The translations under genes and the position numbers were made by a program. A stretch of DNA of 64,000 nucleotides from positions 186,001 to 250,000 of the forward strand of contig CAWCPR010000009.1 in assembly GCA_963797475.1 (NCBI GenBank), in the 5' to 3' direction. This stretch comes from CAWCPR01 sp963797475 (GTDB lineage Bacteria > Chloroflexota > Anaerolineae > Anaerolineales > UBA4823). Of the stretch, positions 18,965-28,354 are shown piece by piece; within the stretch, counting starts at the first letter, position 1; every line of letters starts with the position of its first letter. The notes under the pieces were generated by a model. It was not told the DNA's origin and ran no database searches. It worked only from the letters and a program-made list of their open reading frames with translations.

Positions 18965-20578
18965 ATGAGGTTTCCAATGAGAAGAACACAGCGTGTCGCT
19001 TTGATTGCTCTGATCTTACTTGCCGGCATGATCTTCGTACCAGTGGCTGCGGCGCACCCCTTGGGCAATTTCACCATCAACCACTACGCCGGAATCCTGG
19101 CAGGGCCGGATTCGCTGCGCGTCGACTATGTCCTCGATATGGCGGAGATCCCCGCCTTCCAGGAAATTGCCACGTTCGACGCCAACCACAACGGCGCCGG
19201 CGAGGCGCAGGAAACGGCAGCTTACCATCCAAAACAGTGCCGGGCAATCCTGGCCCAGCTCTCACTGGCCTTGAACAACCGCCCTTTGCGCCTTAACCTG
19301 GAATCATCTGGAGTGGAATTTCCCCCGGGCCAGGGCGGGTTGGCGACCTTGCGCCTGAGCTGCACATTCCAGGCAGCATATTCGACCAGTAATGGACCCG
19401 CACGCCTTGCCTTCAAAGACAATTCTTATCCCGAGCGGCTGGGTTGGCGTGAAATTGTGGTGAATGTAGATGGCGTTTCACTCAACGGTGATGTGCAGAC
19501 CGCCAGCCTCAGCCAACGCCTTACAGCTTATCCGCAGGACCTGCTCAGCAACCCGCTCGATCAACGCCAGGTTGAATTCACCATCCAACCGCTGGGCGCA
19601 GCCAGCCAGGCTCCAGAAAAGGCCAATTTAACCTCCGCCGCAGGGCTGCCTGGAGATCGCAACGATGCTTTCACCAGGCTGATCCTGCTCGATAACCTCG
19701 ACCTGGGGACGCTGGTCTTCGCCCTGGCGGTGTCGTTTCTCTGGGGAGCCATGCACGCCTTGACCCCGGGCCATGGAAAAACCATCGTCGGCGCTTATCT
19801 GGTTGGCTCGCGCGGCACCGCCCGGCATGCCCTCTACCTTGGGCTGGCGACTACCATCACCCATACCGCCGGGGTCTTCGCCCTGGGACTGGTCACGTTG
19901 TTTGCGGCGCACTTCATTCTGCCCGAAAAATTGTTCCCCTGGATCAGCCTTTTGTCCGGGTTCCTGGTGGTTACCATCGGGCTGAACCTGTTCGTTAGCC
20001 GGCTGCGCGGCGCTCAAGCTTTCGCCGCGCAGCCTGCAAACCACAGGTTTGCCTTACAGCCCGCCATTTCGCCGCAGACGCAATACCAGGTCTTAGATCT
20101 CCAGGTCGGGGCCAGGCAGCTTGTCCACTCTGTGCATACCCACACTGGCTCGCACGAGCATTCCCACACGCACAACCTCCTTGAGCCTCACGAGCACCCC
20201 CACGGATCAGGCCATACTCACAGTCACCTGCCTCCAGGTGCGGGCGATACCCCGCTGACCTGGCGCAGCCTGCTGGCCTTAGGCATATCCGGCGGCATTT
20301 TGCCCTGCCCTTCGGCGCTGGTGGTGCTGCTTAGCGCGATCGCCTTAGATCGTATTGGATTCGGATTGGTGCTGGTCGTGGCCTTCAGCCTGGGTCTGGC
20401 GAGCGTGCTGACCGGCATCGGTCTGATGTTCGTCTACGCCGGACGGTTGTTTGAACGCGTGCCGTCTGGCAGGCGTTTGACCCAGCTCATACCGGCCTTG
20501 AGCGCCGTATTCATCGCATTGATCGGCCTGGGCATCACCGTACGAGCCATGATCGAGATGGGGTGGATCAGGTTGTAA
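18965..20578 (+). CDS. NicO-family nickel/cobalt transporter with large N-terminal ectodomain
   Basis: About 537 residues. A signal peptide precedes HPLGNFTINHYAGI, the start of a beta-rich extracytoplasmic domain (residues about 25-230) that contains PPGQGGLATLRLSC. The membrane part begins near residue 245 with WGAMHALTPGHGKTIVGAYL, the family H-A-x-x-P-G-H-G-K signature, followed by LVGSRGTARHALYLGLATT. A His-rich loop (about 390-430, with HTHTGSHEHSHTH and GHTHSHLPP) is the probable metal-handling segment, and GGILPCPSALVVLL is the second conserved motif. RcnA-like members export Ni/Co. Starts at 18965 or 18977; GAGG is well placed for 18977. Metal and direction are inferred from family. 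Confidence 0.85.
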   Translation: MRFPMRRTQRVALIALILLAGMIFVPVAAAHPLGNFTINHYAGILAGPDSLRVDYVLDMAEIPAFQEIATFDANHNGAGEAQETAAYHPKQCRAILAQLSLALNNRPLRLNLESSGVEFPPGQGGLATLRLSCTFQAAYSTSNGPARLAFKDNSYPERLGWREIVVNVDGVSLNGDVQTASLSQRLTAYPQDLLSNPLDQRQVEFTIQPLGAASQAPEKANLTSAAGLPGDRNDAFTRLILLDNLDLGTLVFALAVSFLWGAMHALTPGHGKTIVGAYLVGSRGTARHALYLGLATTITHTAGVFALGLVTLFAAHFILPEKLFPWISLLSGFLVVTIGLNLFVSRLRGAQAFAAQPANHRFALQPAISPQTQYQVLDLQVGARQLVHSVHTHTGSHEHSHTHNLLEPHEHPHGSGHTHSHLPPGAGDTPLTWRSLLALGISGGILPCPSALVVLLSAIALDRIGFGLVLVVAFSLGLASVLTGIGLMFVYAGRLFERVPSGRRLTQLIPALSAVFIALIGLGITVRAMIEMGWIRL

Positions 20579-20620
20579 TCGGAGCCGAGAGTGGGTGTAA
20601 AATGGGGTCAGGACCTGCAA

Positions 20621-21049
20621 ATGATCCCCAAGCAACCCACCTCTAAGAACGAAATCATACGACACATCATCGAAACAACCGGGACGATCGCCGTGGTGGG
20701 ACTGTCCTCACGCAAGGAACGCGCCGGACATTATGTACCCGCTTATCTCCAGCAGCACGGCTACCGGATCATCCCGGTCAACCCTTTCCTGGAGCAAGCC
20801 CTGGGGGAGAAAGCCTATCCCGACCTGCTCGCTGTAGCCTCGCCGGTTGACCTGGTCCTGATCTTCCGGCGCAGTGAAGAAGTGCTGCCCTTCGTGGAGC
20901 AAGCGGTTCAAATTGGCGCTAAGGCGGTCTGGATGCAATTGGGGATAAAAAACGAGAGCGCCGCCGAGTTAGCCAGGAGCGCCGGGCTCAACGTCGTGAT
21001 GGACGCCTGCATGCTGGTTGAGCACCGCAAGGTCCGGCGCGGCGGGTAA
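20621..21049 (+). CDS. CoA-binding domain protein (YccU-like)
   Basis: About 142 residues forming a single CoA_binding_2 Rossmann domain: IAVVGLSSRKERAGHYV (glycine-rich loop, binds CoA), YRIIPVNPFLEQALGEKAYP in the middle, and VWMQLGIKNESAAELARSAG and VVMDACMLVEHRKV at the end. These single-domain proteins are found in most bacteria; the role is unclear although CoA binding is shown for the fold. A GTG at 20591 would add ten residues; AGGA seven bases before the ATG at 20621 favours the shorter form. It follows the NicO gene by 42 bp. Confidence 0.85.
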   Translation: MIPKQPTSKNEIIRHIIETTGTIAVVGLSSRKERAGHYVPAYLQQHGYRIIPVNPFLEQALGEKAYPDLLAVASPVDLVLIFRRSEEVLPFVEQAVQIGAKAVWMQLGIKNESAAELARSAGLNVVMDACMLVEHRKVRRGG

Positions 21050-21076
21050 CCGGAGCTCGATTCCCCAGATAAACCA

Positions 21077-22393
21077 TCAATCCGTGGCCCTGGCCTGCAG
21101 GTTGGCCTGGAGCATAAGACTGGCGGCCTTGCGCCCGATCTCGACGGCATAATTTGTGCCTCGATCCCACGGATAAACCTGGCTCATGCTGGCAAAATAC
21201 AGGCCGGTGATCGGTGTCTGGATGGCGGGGATGTTTTGCGAATGGTTCACCTCCGGCACGGGTTGGGCATAACTGGTGCGAAACAGCCAGGATTTTCGCA
21301 GCCAGCCGGCCTCGAAGCGCGGATTAATGCGTTTTAAAGCCGGCAGGAAGCGTTCCAACAGTTCTTCCTTACTTAAACGGAAATATTCGTGCTCAGGCTC
21401 CAGGTAATCCCCCAGGTAAAGAATGCGGTCTCCGCTGAAATGCTGGCTCGAAACGAAATTGGTATGTTCTACTACCGCCAGAAAAGGAAAACCGGCCGAT
21501 TTCGGAATGTTGTACCAATAATAGCCCTCTTCCGATAACTGCTGTGTCAAAGCCAGCACCATCACCACCGCGCCCAGGCTTTTGAGCGCCAGCAAGCCGC
21601 GCAAATAATCCGGCGGCAGAGACGGGGCCAGTCGGGCCAGCAAAGACGGCGAAGTCGTCACCAGGCACTGGTCGAAATGCTCCAGGCCAGAGGGAGTTTC
21701 TAACAACAGGCCGCCATTTTCGTCCGGCGAAATGCAAGCCACCGCGCTGGAATATCGAATCTCCACGCCTATTTCCTGCAGTCGGCTGGCGAAACGGTCG
21801 GAAAAAGTCTGGAATCCACCCTTGAATGTGCCCAGGTGAGTGGTGCGCGCCTTGATGCGCGCCCACATCCAGGCCATGTTCACCTTCCTGGCGTAACGCT
21901 CGCCGAATTTGCCGATGAGGAGCGGCTCCCACATCAGCTCGTAGACCCGGTCGCCGGCCCATTTGCGCATCCACGCATCGACCGTAACTTTTTCCAGCGC
22001 ACGCCAGTTATTCGTCAGCTTCAAATACAATCCCACCAGGCCAAAACGGATTTTATCAATTCCCCAGCCCAGCCCCGGAAACAGAATCGCTTTCGGGATC
22101 GAATCGAAAGGATAGAATTTTCCGTTGTAATACATCACCGTATACGGGCGTGGAAAGATAACGTCCTCGTTCCAACCCAGCTCTTCGATTAAGCCCAGGA
22201 TATGCCTGTCGCTAGCGAACCAGTGGTGGTAAAACTTTTCGACCGACCAGTCCCAACCGGGTTCTTTAAAGCCGGAAGCCAGCCCGCCTGGCTGGTCGCT
22301 GGTCTCAAAAATGATCACCTGGTGACCGGCGCGCCTCAGATCGTAAGCGGCTGCCATACCGCCAATTCCTGCGCCAATAATCGCAATCTTCAT
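21077..22393 (-). CDS. FAD/NAD(P)-dependent amine-oxidase-like oxidoreductase
   Basis: About 438 residues. The FAD-binding motif MKIAIIGAGIGGMAAAYDL is at the very N-terminus, followed by VIIFETSDQPGGLASGF, the second dinucleotide-binding element of protoporphyrinogen oxidase and phytoene-desaturase-like flavoproteins. WEPLLIGKFGERYARKVNM is a further typical block, and the C-terminal GLYFASMSQVYPWDRGTNYA is the flavin-closing motif. Proteins of this subgroup often sit with glycosyltransferases and membrane flippases in polysaccharide loci (UDP-galactopyranose-mutase-like or squalene-like roles have been suggested); the neighbouring UPF0104 gene fits that. I start at the ATG at 22393 because the fold begins there. 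Substrate unknown. Confidence 0.85.
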   Translation of the reverse strand: MKIAIIGAGIGGMAAAYDLRRAGHQVIIFETSDQPGGLASGFKEPGWDWSVEKFYHHWFASDRHILGLIEELGWNEDVIFPRPYTVMYYNGKFYPFDSIPKAILFPGLGWGIDKIRFGLVGLYLKLTNNWRALEKVTVDAWMRKWAGDRVYELMWEPLLIGKFGERYARKVNMAWMWARIKARTTHLGTFKGGFQTFSDRFASRLQEIGVEIRYSSAVACISPDENGGLLLETPSGLEHFDQCLVTTSPSLLARLAPSLPPDYLRGLLALKSLGAVVMVLALTQQLSEEGYYWYNIPKSAGFPFLAVVEHTNFVSSQHFSGDRILYLGDYLEPEHEYFRLSKEELLERFLPALKRINPRFEAGWLRKSWLFRTSYAQPVPEVNHSQNIPAIQTPITGLYFASMSQVYPWDRGTNYAVEIGRKAASLMLQANLQARATD

Positions 22394-22445
22394 AGAATCT
22401 CCCAAACCAGCTTCCCACCGTTAATCTGTAATGGCGTCCCGTGAA

Positions 22446-23471
22446 TCACTGGGGGTTTACTTGCTCGATCTGCAGCTTCTTAAGATCCTGGCTCCAGCTT
22501 AACCCTTCGCGGGCCATGTAATACGCTCCGAGCGCAGTGATTGGCACCCACAAAGCGATATGCAGCACCAGGGTATACGCCGCTGCGACGGCTCTATTGA
22601 CGTTATAGGCGACCAGCACGGCAATTCCGGGGGCGTCAAATGTGCCTACATACCCCGGCGCAGAGGGGATCGTGGTCGCCAGGTTGACGATTCCATTCAT
22701 CAACATGAGGGCGAAGAAACTGACCCTGAATGGAAAAGCATGCATCACGAACCAATACTTGCCCGTCTCAAACAGCCAGATCACCACCGAGGTCAGGAAT
22801 ACCATCAGAGCTTCGCGCGGCGAGCGCAGGGAAGCCAGCCCGCCCAAAAACCGATCCGACAGGTCCAGAGTCTTCTCCTGAAAACGCTCAGGCACCCACC
22901 TGCGTACGAAACGATTGAGGATAATTTCCGCCCGATCCGGGAACATGGCTGCCAGCAGAAAAACAGCCAGAGCGCCAAAGAAGAGGGCGCTGCCGGAGAT
23001 CGCCACCGTCTGGATGCTGATGCTGCCGATAAGGCCCGAACCGCCGGTCAACTGGGTGAGCTCGGTCAGGTTAATGAAAATAAAGGCCAGCATGACCACG
23101 CCATCGAAAATCCGCTCGACGATGATCGTCGCCAGCGAGGCCGAAACGGCGACATTTTCCCTGCGTTTGAGAACTACAGCTCGCAAAAGCTCGCCCGCCC
23201 GCGCCGGGTAAATGTTGTTGCCCATATAGCCGATGGCAACGATCGGGAACATCGTGCGGGTGGGGATCGTCTTAATCGGGCGCAGGAGATAGTGCCAGCG
23301 CCAGGCGCGCGCCCAGACGCCCAAAAAATATACCGCGATGCCGGGCAAAAGCCACCAGTAGTTCGCCTGCTTCAGAGCGCCGCTCAGGTCTTCCAGCCCC
23401 AGACCGCGCAGCGCAAGATAGAGAAAAACCAGGCTGATGGCGACGCCCAGCCAGAATTGCCAGCGTTTCAT
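22446..23471 (-). CDS. UPF0104 / lysylphosphatidylglycerol synthase transmembrane-type protein
   Basis: 341 residues with eight or so membrane helices. The pattern WARAWRWHYLLRP near residue 55, GYMGNNIYPARAGELLRAVVL near 90 and SLATIIVERIFDG near 120 is the AglD/YbhN (UPF0104) signature, shared with the flippase half of MprF. MVNLATTIPSAPGYVGTFD-like sequence near 280 is the second conserved block. Such proteins move or help move lipid-linked substrates. 40 bp separate it from the flavoprotein gene on the same strand, so they probably form an operon. The soluble synthase domain of MprF is absent, so aminoacyl transfer is not expected. Confidence 0.85.
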   Translation of the reverse strand: MKRWQFWLGVAISLVFLYLALRGLGLEDLSGALKQANYWWLLPGIAVYFLGVWARAWRWHYLLRPIKTIPTRTMFPIVAIGYMGNNIYPARAGELLRAVVLKRRENVAVSASLATIIVERIFDGVVMLAFIFINLTELTQLTGGSGLIGSISIQTVAISGSALFFGALAVFLLAAMFPDRAEIILNRFVRRWVPERFQEKTLDLSDRFLGGLASLRSPREALMVFLTSVVIWLFETGKYWFVMHAFPFRVSFFALMLMNGIVNLATTIPSAPGYVGTFDAPGIAVLVAYNVNRAVAAAYTLVLHIALWVPITALGAYYMAREGLSWSQDLKKLQIEQVNPQ

Positions 23472-23527
23472 GGCGCCATTCTACCACCCAAAACAATGTG
23501 CAGAAAGGCACGGATTATAATACGGCC

Positions 23528-24970
23528 ATGAACCGCCGTTTAACCATTTTGTTATTTCTCATGGTGTTGGTCCCAGGCGCAGGGATCGTCTATTTGTTAG
23601 GCGCGCCACGTCTCGAGTCCGTCTCCCCCGAAGTGGACGCATTCAGCGTGCCGGCCGGCACTGACCTGCGCCTGAAGTTCTCGCGGCGTATGCAGCCGGA
23701 TACCGTCACCCAACGGCTGGAAATCACTCCACCTCAGGAAGGGAATTATTCCTGGGAAGGCAGCACTTTAATCTTCACGCCAAACCAGCTCTGGCCCAGC
23801 GGCGCAAAGGTCGACGTCCGGCTGAAGCGCGGGGCGCGCGCCGCCGGTTTGTTGTCTTTGCCTCTCGGCGCTGATTCCTCCTGGTCCTTCACGATCGGGC
23901 AGCCGCGCCTGGCATACCTGCACCCGGCAGACACAGCCGCCAATCTCTACGTTTTGAACCCATCCACAGATCAGGTCCAGCAGGTAACGGATAGCGGCGC
24001 CGGTATATTGGAGTTCGATGTAAATGCCACCGGGACGATGATTTTCTACAGCGCCCGCAACGCGCAAGACGGAGGCGATCTTTACCGCCTGGACGGTGTG
24101 AGCAAGTTCAGCCAGGAGGACCCAAACCAACCGACTCCTCAACCCGGCGAACCTGTCCTGATCCTGGATTGTAAAGGGGCGCAGTGCCGTTCTCCAAAAG
24201 TCTCTCCGCACGACGATTACCTGGCGTACGAAGTTACGGGAGTCCTGGGAAGCGGCCAGCCCACCTATTCCCAGGTATGGTATCTGCCCCTGCCAGCCCC
24301 CGGACAAGACGCTCAAGACCCGCCTCCTCAGCCAATACTGGCCGGAGAAATGGATCACCAGAGTGTGCTGCCGGCCTGGTCGCCGGATGGACTACTCAGC
24401 TATTATGACACCAACCTGGCGGAATTCGTTTTTTTAGACCCCAAGAGCGGCCAAACCAACGTGTTTCAAAACAACACCGGACAGCCAGGCACCTGGGATT
24501 CGAGCGGAAACGATTTCGTAGCGCCCGAAATTTCACTGCTTCCCAGCGGAGATCCCAACCAGACTGGCCTGGAACAGCTTTCCAACAGCCACCTGATTCG
24601 CTACGATATCGAGAATAAAACCAGCCAAGATTTGTCAAAGGACGAGAATCTGGAAGACACCGCGCCGGTTTTCTCGCCGGACGGGCAGTTCCTGGCGTTC
24701 GCCCGCCGCTTTCTCAGCGTGGAGCGTTGGACGCCAGGCCGCCAGTTGTGGCTGATGCGCTCGGATGGCAGCCAGCCCCACCCGCTGACGAACGACCCTT
24801 ACTTCAACCATTTTGAGTTCGCCTGGAATCCAAACGGACAGCAGCTCGCGTTCGTGCGCTTTAACCAAACAGATTTGACGGAGCCGCCTGAGATTTGGTT
24901 AATCGATCCGGAGACAACCCGCGCCTATCGACTGGTGGCAGGAGGATATGCACCCCAATGGATACCATAA
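23528..24970 (+). CDS. Membrane-anchored beta-propeller protein with N-terminal Ig-like domain
   Basis: About 480 residues from MNRRLTILLF. A signal anchor occupies residues 1-22. An Ig-like domain of the Big_5 type follows (VPAGTDLRLKFSRRMQPDT, then STLIFTPNQLWPSGAKVDV). From residue 135 there are PD40/TolB-like blades: DEDLEDTAPVFSPDGQFLAFARR-like and FEFAWNPNGQQLAFVRFNQ are the clearest, each with the typical (W/F)-S/N-P-D/N-G-x-x-(I/L)-A-(F/Y). It should be an extracytoplasmic scaffold or sensor. Its stop lies inside the next gene start. Function unknown; no catalytic motif seen. Confidence 0.75.
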   Translation: MNRRLTILLFLMVLVPGAGIVYLLGAPRLESVSPEVDAFSVPAGTDLRLKFSRRMQPDTVTQRLEITPPQEGNYSWEGSTLIFTPNQLWPSGAKVDVRLKRGARAAGLLSLPLGADSSWSFTIGQPRLAYLHPADTAANLYVLNPSTDQVQQVTDSGAGILEFDVNATGTMIFYSARNAQDGGDLYRLDGVSKFSQEDPNQPTPQPGEPVLILDCKGAQCRSPKVSPHDDYLAYEVTGVLGSGQPTYSQVWYLPLPAPGQDAQDPPPQPILAGEMDHQSVLPAWSPDGLLSYYDTNLAEFVFLDPKSGQTNVFQNNTGQPGTWDSSGNDFVAPEISLLPSGDPNQTGLEQLSNSHLIRYDIENKTSQDLSKDENLEDTAPVFSPDGQFLAFARRFLSVERWTPGRQLWLMRSDGSQPHPLTNDPYFNHFEFAWNPNGQQLAFVRFNQTDLTEPPEIWLIDPETTRAYRLVAGGYAPQWIP

Positions 24971-25479
24971 GTCTGCCCACCCATCAGCTCGCCCCGGTCT
25001 TCAGCCTCCCCGATCTGCAGGGCAACCTGCACAGCCTGGAAAAGCTGCGCGGCCGCATTGCCATCCTGAATTTCTGGTCGGCGGAGTGTCCCTGGGCAGG
25101 CCGCGCCGACATTGAGCTGGTCTCCTGCCTGCCGGCCTGGGGAGAGCAGGTGGCCCTGTGGTGCATCGCCTGCAACGCCAACGAGCCTCTCGAGCTTTTG
25201 GCTCGCGTGGCGGCAGAACACGGGCTGCCGGTCGTCCTGCAGGATGTGGAACACCGCGTGGCCGATCTCTACCATGCAGTCACCACCCCGCATCTGTTCC
25301 TCCTCGACCGGCCTGGCATCCTGCGCTACCAGGGCAGCCTGGATGACGTCAATTTTCGGCGCCGAACGCCAACCCATCCTTATCTACGTCAGGCAGTGGA
25401 ATCCTTGCTTGCCGGGCGCCTGCCCGAACCTGCAGAGACCAGCCCTTACGGCTGTGCAATCGTTCGAGAAAATATGTAA
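24958..25479 (+). CDS. Redoxin/TlpA-like thioredoxin-fold protein lacking the second cysteine
   Basis: 173 residues from MDTISLPTHQLAPVFSLPDL. The fold matches AhpC-TSA/redoxin domains: LRGRIAILNFWSAECPWAGR is the active-site strand and helix, and TTPHLFLLDRPGILRYQGSL carries the conserved cis-Pro (TTPHLF) and following strand. The site is CPWA rather than CxxC, so only the attacking Cys is present; members with this change use a partner thiol or are not disulfide exchangers. No signal peptide is seen from this start. The ATG overlaps the end of the beta-propeller gene by 13 bp, so the two are probably co-translated. Confidence 0.8.
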   Translation: MDTISLPTHQLAPVFSLPDLQGNLHSLEKLRGRIAILNFWSAECPWAGRADIELVSCLPAWGEQVALWCIACNANEPLELLARVAAEHGLPVVLQDVEHRVADLYHAVTTPHLFLLDRPGILRYQGSLDDVNFRRRTPTHPYLRQAVESLLAGRLPEPAETSPYGCAIVRENM

Positions 25480-25618
25480 AGCGACCAATTTGAAAAACAA
25501 ACTTGAAGCGCCCAAAAATCGAGTAGAATCACCAAAACCTCTTCCGTCCAATTAGGCACGCCTATAGGCATATTCCTGAGTCGCACAGGTCTGTGTGGCA
25601 CAAACCAATAGGAAAATT

Positions 25619-26383
25619 ATGAGTGATAAAGAAACTGCCCAAAATGTGATCGATTCGTATCGCAAGCGCCAGCAAGCCGCACAAAAGGCTCCGCTTATCA
25701 TTGGGGCGGCGGCTCTGCTGCTGGTGATCGGCGCAGCAATCCTTATCTTCTGGCTGCTTGGCCCGGAAAGGTCGCCAATTTCCTTTTTTGCCAGCCAGAC
25801 GCCTACACCCACCGAGACTAATACCCCTACCCAGACCCCTACCCTGACGCCAAACCCTACGATGACCCCCACCGAAGAGCCCACGGCGACGGAAACCCTG
25901 ACGCCCACACCCTCTGGACCGTTCGAATACCAGGTTGTAGAAGGGGATAACCTTTTTGCCATTGCCCAAAGATTCCAGGTGGATTTGCTGCTTTTGATCA
26001 CGATTAATAACCTGGATCCGGCCAACCCGATCATCCGTGTGGGAGACAAGCTGATCATCCCTGGCCCGGATACCGAGCTGCCCAGTGCAACCCCGCTGCC
26101 CGCCAATATCGGGCGCGGCGCCAAGATCCAGTACACCGTGCAAACTGGCAACTCACTGGCTTCCATTGCCTTGAACTTCAACAGCACGGTGGAGGCCATC
26201 AAAACCGAGAACAAAATCGAAAATGAGAATGAGATCTTTGTGGGCCAGGTGCTGGTCATCCCAGTCAACCTGGTAACAGCCATCCCGAGCAGCACGCCAG
26301 CGCCTCCAACGGGCACGCCCACTCCCGGTTCGCCCGCGCCTGCAGCAACGACCGCGGCTGCTACCCAAACCAGCGCGCCATAA
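25619..26383 (+). CDS. LysM-domain membrane protein with Thr/Pro-rich linkers
   Basis: About 254 residues from MSDKETAQNVIDSYRK. One transmembrane helix (about 28-47) is followed by a long low-complexity linker of TPTPT-type repeats, then two LysM domains: YQVVEGDNLFAIAQRFQVD and YTVQTGNSLASIALNFNST, each with the expected N-x-x-G-D/N-x-L-x-x-I-A pattern. A second Pro/Thr/Ala linker ends the protein. LysM binds peptidoglycan or chitin-type glycans, so this is an envelope protein with an extended stalk. The preferred ATG is at 25619; an upstream start at 25595 is possible. Confidence 0.85.
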   Translation: MSDKETAQNVIDSYRKRQQAAQKAPLIIGAAALLLVIGAAILIFWLLGPERSPISFFASQTPTPTETNTPTQTPTLTPNPTMTPTEEPTATETLTPTPSGPFEYQVVEGDNLFAIAQRFQVDLLLLITINNLDPANPIIRVGDKLIIPGPDTELPSATPLPANIGRGAKIQYTVQTGNSLASIALNFNSTVEAIKTENKIENENEIFVGQVLVIPVNLVTAIPSSTPAPPTGTPTPGSPAPAATTAAATQTSAP

Positions 26384-26625
26384 GTGTCGGGCGCTCTGTG
26401 GCGCACCACGCGTAAGGATGAAAAGAGATTCATCAAAATAGGCGATGCGGGCGTCCACCTGAATTCATCCGGTCCTGGAATGAATGCGAGTTGTGATAGG
26501 ACGTTTCCGGTCAGTGTCGAGGATGTCATGATGATGGGCCGGATTGGAAAGCTCGGCTTGCTGCGCACAGGCAAAAAACCCCCGTAACCTCGAACATTCA
26601 AAGGAAGAAATGACTCTGTCCTCCC

Positions 26626-27099
26626 ATGTCTGAACCTGCACCAAAACCCAATTCTGCTTCCGAATGGCTGGCGCGCTTGCAAGCAAATGGCTACCGCCTG
26701 ACCTCGCCGCGCCAGGCCGTTGTCGAAACCATCGCTTCGAGCCCGCGCCTGCTGAGCCCATTGGAGGTCTACGAGCTGGCCCGCGCCCGTTACCCCGGGC
26801 TGGGCCTGGTGACGGTTTACCGCACCGTTGAAAAGCTGGAGGAGCTCGGCCTGATCCAGCGTGTCCACCAACCCTCCGGGTGCCAGGCGTTCGTCCCCAC
26901 CGCCGCCGGCCACAACCACCTGCTGATCTGCCAGAGCTGCGGGCGGGTGGAGTATTTCAGCGGCGACCGGGAAAAAATGGACACCTTGATCAATGAAGTT
27001 GGCAAGGACAGCGGCTTTGACATCCAGGATCACTGGCTGCAGCTCTTTGGCGTGTGCGCGGAATGCCAGCGGAAAGCAAACCGCGCAGCGCCTATTTGA
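26626..27099 (+). CDS. Fur-family metalloregulator
   Basis: 157 residues. The winged helix is at residues about 15-85: NGYRLTSPRQAVVETIASS then ELARARYPGLGLVTVYRTVE, the recognition-helix block of Fur/Zur/PerR. The dimerisation domain has AGHNHLLICQSCGRVEYF and, near the end, QLFGVCAECQRK, giving two CxxC pairs that form the structural zinc site. HNHLLI provides the regulatory-site histidines. Which metal or peroxide it senses cannot be told; HNH rather than H-H-H at that site fits Zur or Fur. The stop lies within the convergent CapA gene end. Confidence 0.85.
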   Translation: MSEPAPKPNSASEWLARLQANGYRLTSPRQAVVETIASSPRLLSPLEVYELARARYPGLGLVTVYRTVEKLEELGLIQRVHQPSGCQAFVPTAAGHNHLLICQSCGRVEYFSGDREKMDTLINEVGKDSGFDIQDHWLQLFGVCAECQRKANRAAPI

Positions 27100-28286
27100 C
27101 GATCTGGCTGGCCTGCTCGACCCGATCCAGGATCTCCTCCGCCTCCTGCTGCCCGGCGAGGTGCACTCGCCCATCGCTGTCAACGTGGGTGGGGATCAAC
27201 TCATACCCCAGGTAACGCGCTGCCGGCAAACTGCACTTTTAGAATGACCCCCTGCCTGTGATCGCGAAGGCCCTGGTCGAACACGAAATTCCCCAGCCCG
27301 TAGAAAACTTGGACGCCATCGATCTCCTGCACAGCCTGGACAACATGGGTATGGTTGCCCACCACCAGGTCTGCCCCATCGGCCACGGCCTGGCGAGCCA
27401 GGTTGCGCTGCAGCCAGTTCGGCACGGGTACATCCTCCGGACCCCAATGCGGCATGGCAATGACAACGTCTGCAACCTTGCGCGCGGCTGCAATCGCCTC
27501 CTGCAGGTTCTCTTGATTCAGCACGGCAATGCCGGGCGTGTCTTCTCCGGCGAAGGTCATCGGTTCGATTTGACCCAGTGAAACAAATCCAAACCGCACG
27601 CCATTCACGGTCACCACGACCGGCTGCATAGCTTCGGCCAGGTTATTTCCGGCCCCGAACGGCAGAATGCTCACCCTGCGCAAATTATCCATTGTATCGA
27701 AAAACGCCTGGTCTCTGCAGTCGCCCAGGCCACAATTCTTGATGTGGTTGGTCGCAACACTCATGAGATCGAAACCTGCCCAAGCCAGGGCGTCGGCGTT
27801 ATTCGAGCTTCCCACCAACAAATAGGTTGGGATACAACCCGTATGGCGCGTGATATCGCTCATGGTGGCATTGAAAGTCCCCACAGCCAGATCGGCCTGG
27901 GAAATTAAATCGCGCACTTCTTCATAAGGGTAATTCGGGTTGCCATTCTTGTCCAACGCGGCTTGCACGCAGCGCGCCGGGACGATCACGCCTGTGAACA
28001 GCAGCGTGGTGATTGGCTGGGTGGTAAGGGTCGCCGTTGCCGTCGGGTCAGGCGCAGGGGAAGGGCTCGCTGTTGGCGCGGCTGTAGTGGGCAAAGGGGT
28101 CGCAGAGGCAGGCGGGGTGGTAAGGGCCAGATTTGCATGGACTGGGGTGTTCGGAACCAGGGCGCCTGGACCCCGTGTGCCCGTGGCAGCCGCCGAGGTA
28201 GCACCCCTGGAGGGGACAGGCACGGCAAGTCCACACGCGCTGGCAACCAGCGCCAGGAGAAACAGGAAAGCAGAGTAGCGATGCAT
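27092..28286 (-). CDS. CapA-family lipoprotein (metallophosphoesterase-like), frame broken once
   Basis: About 397 residues. From the ATG at 28286 (MHRYSAFLFLLALVASACG) there is a lipoprotein signal with a lipobox ending in Cys; a start at 28358 is also possible. A Thr/Pro/Ala linker precedes the PGA_cap domain: VGTFNATMSDITRH, SVATNHIKNCGLGDCRDQ, VVIAMPHWGPEDVPVPN and VVGNHTHVVQAVQEIDG are its conserved blocks, with the His and Asn metal-ligand residues. The frame stops early after SALPGV; deleting one G from the GGGG at 27206-27209 gives YELIPTHVDSDGRVHLAG and runs to TAG at 27092, the expected family end. CapA relatives act in poly-gamma-glutamate or capsule export; here the role is unknown. 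Confidence 0.8.
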
Positions 28287-28354
28287 CAAAAAATGCTTCA
28301 GGTTTTGTTCGAATGGATCGCTCGGGATTGCCCGGCCCGTGGGGTTTATTGCGC

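Noticed and set aside
25552..27183. A 543-residue minus-strand open frame
   Set aside because: It is the antisense of the LysM and Fur genes; its Ser/Val-rich text mirrors the Thr/Pro linkers.
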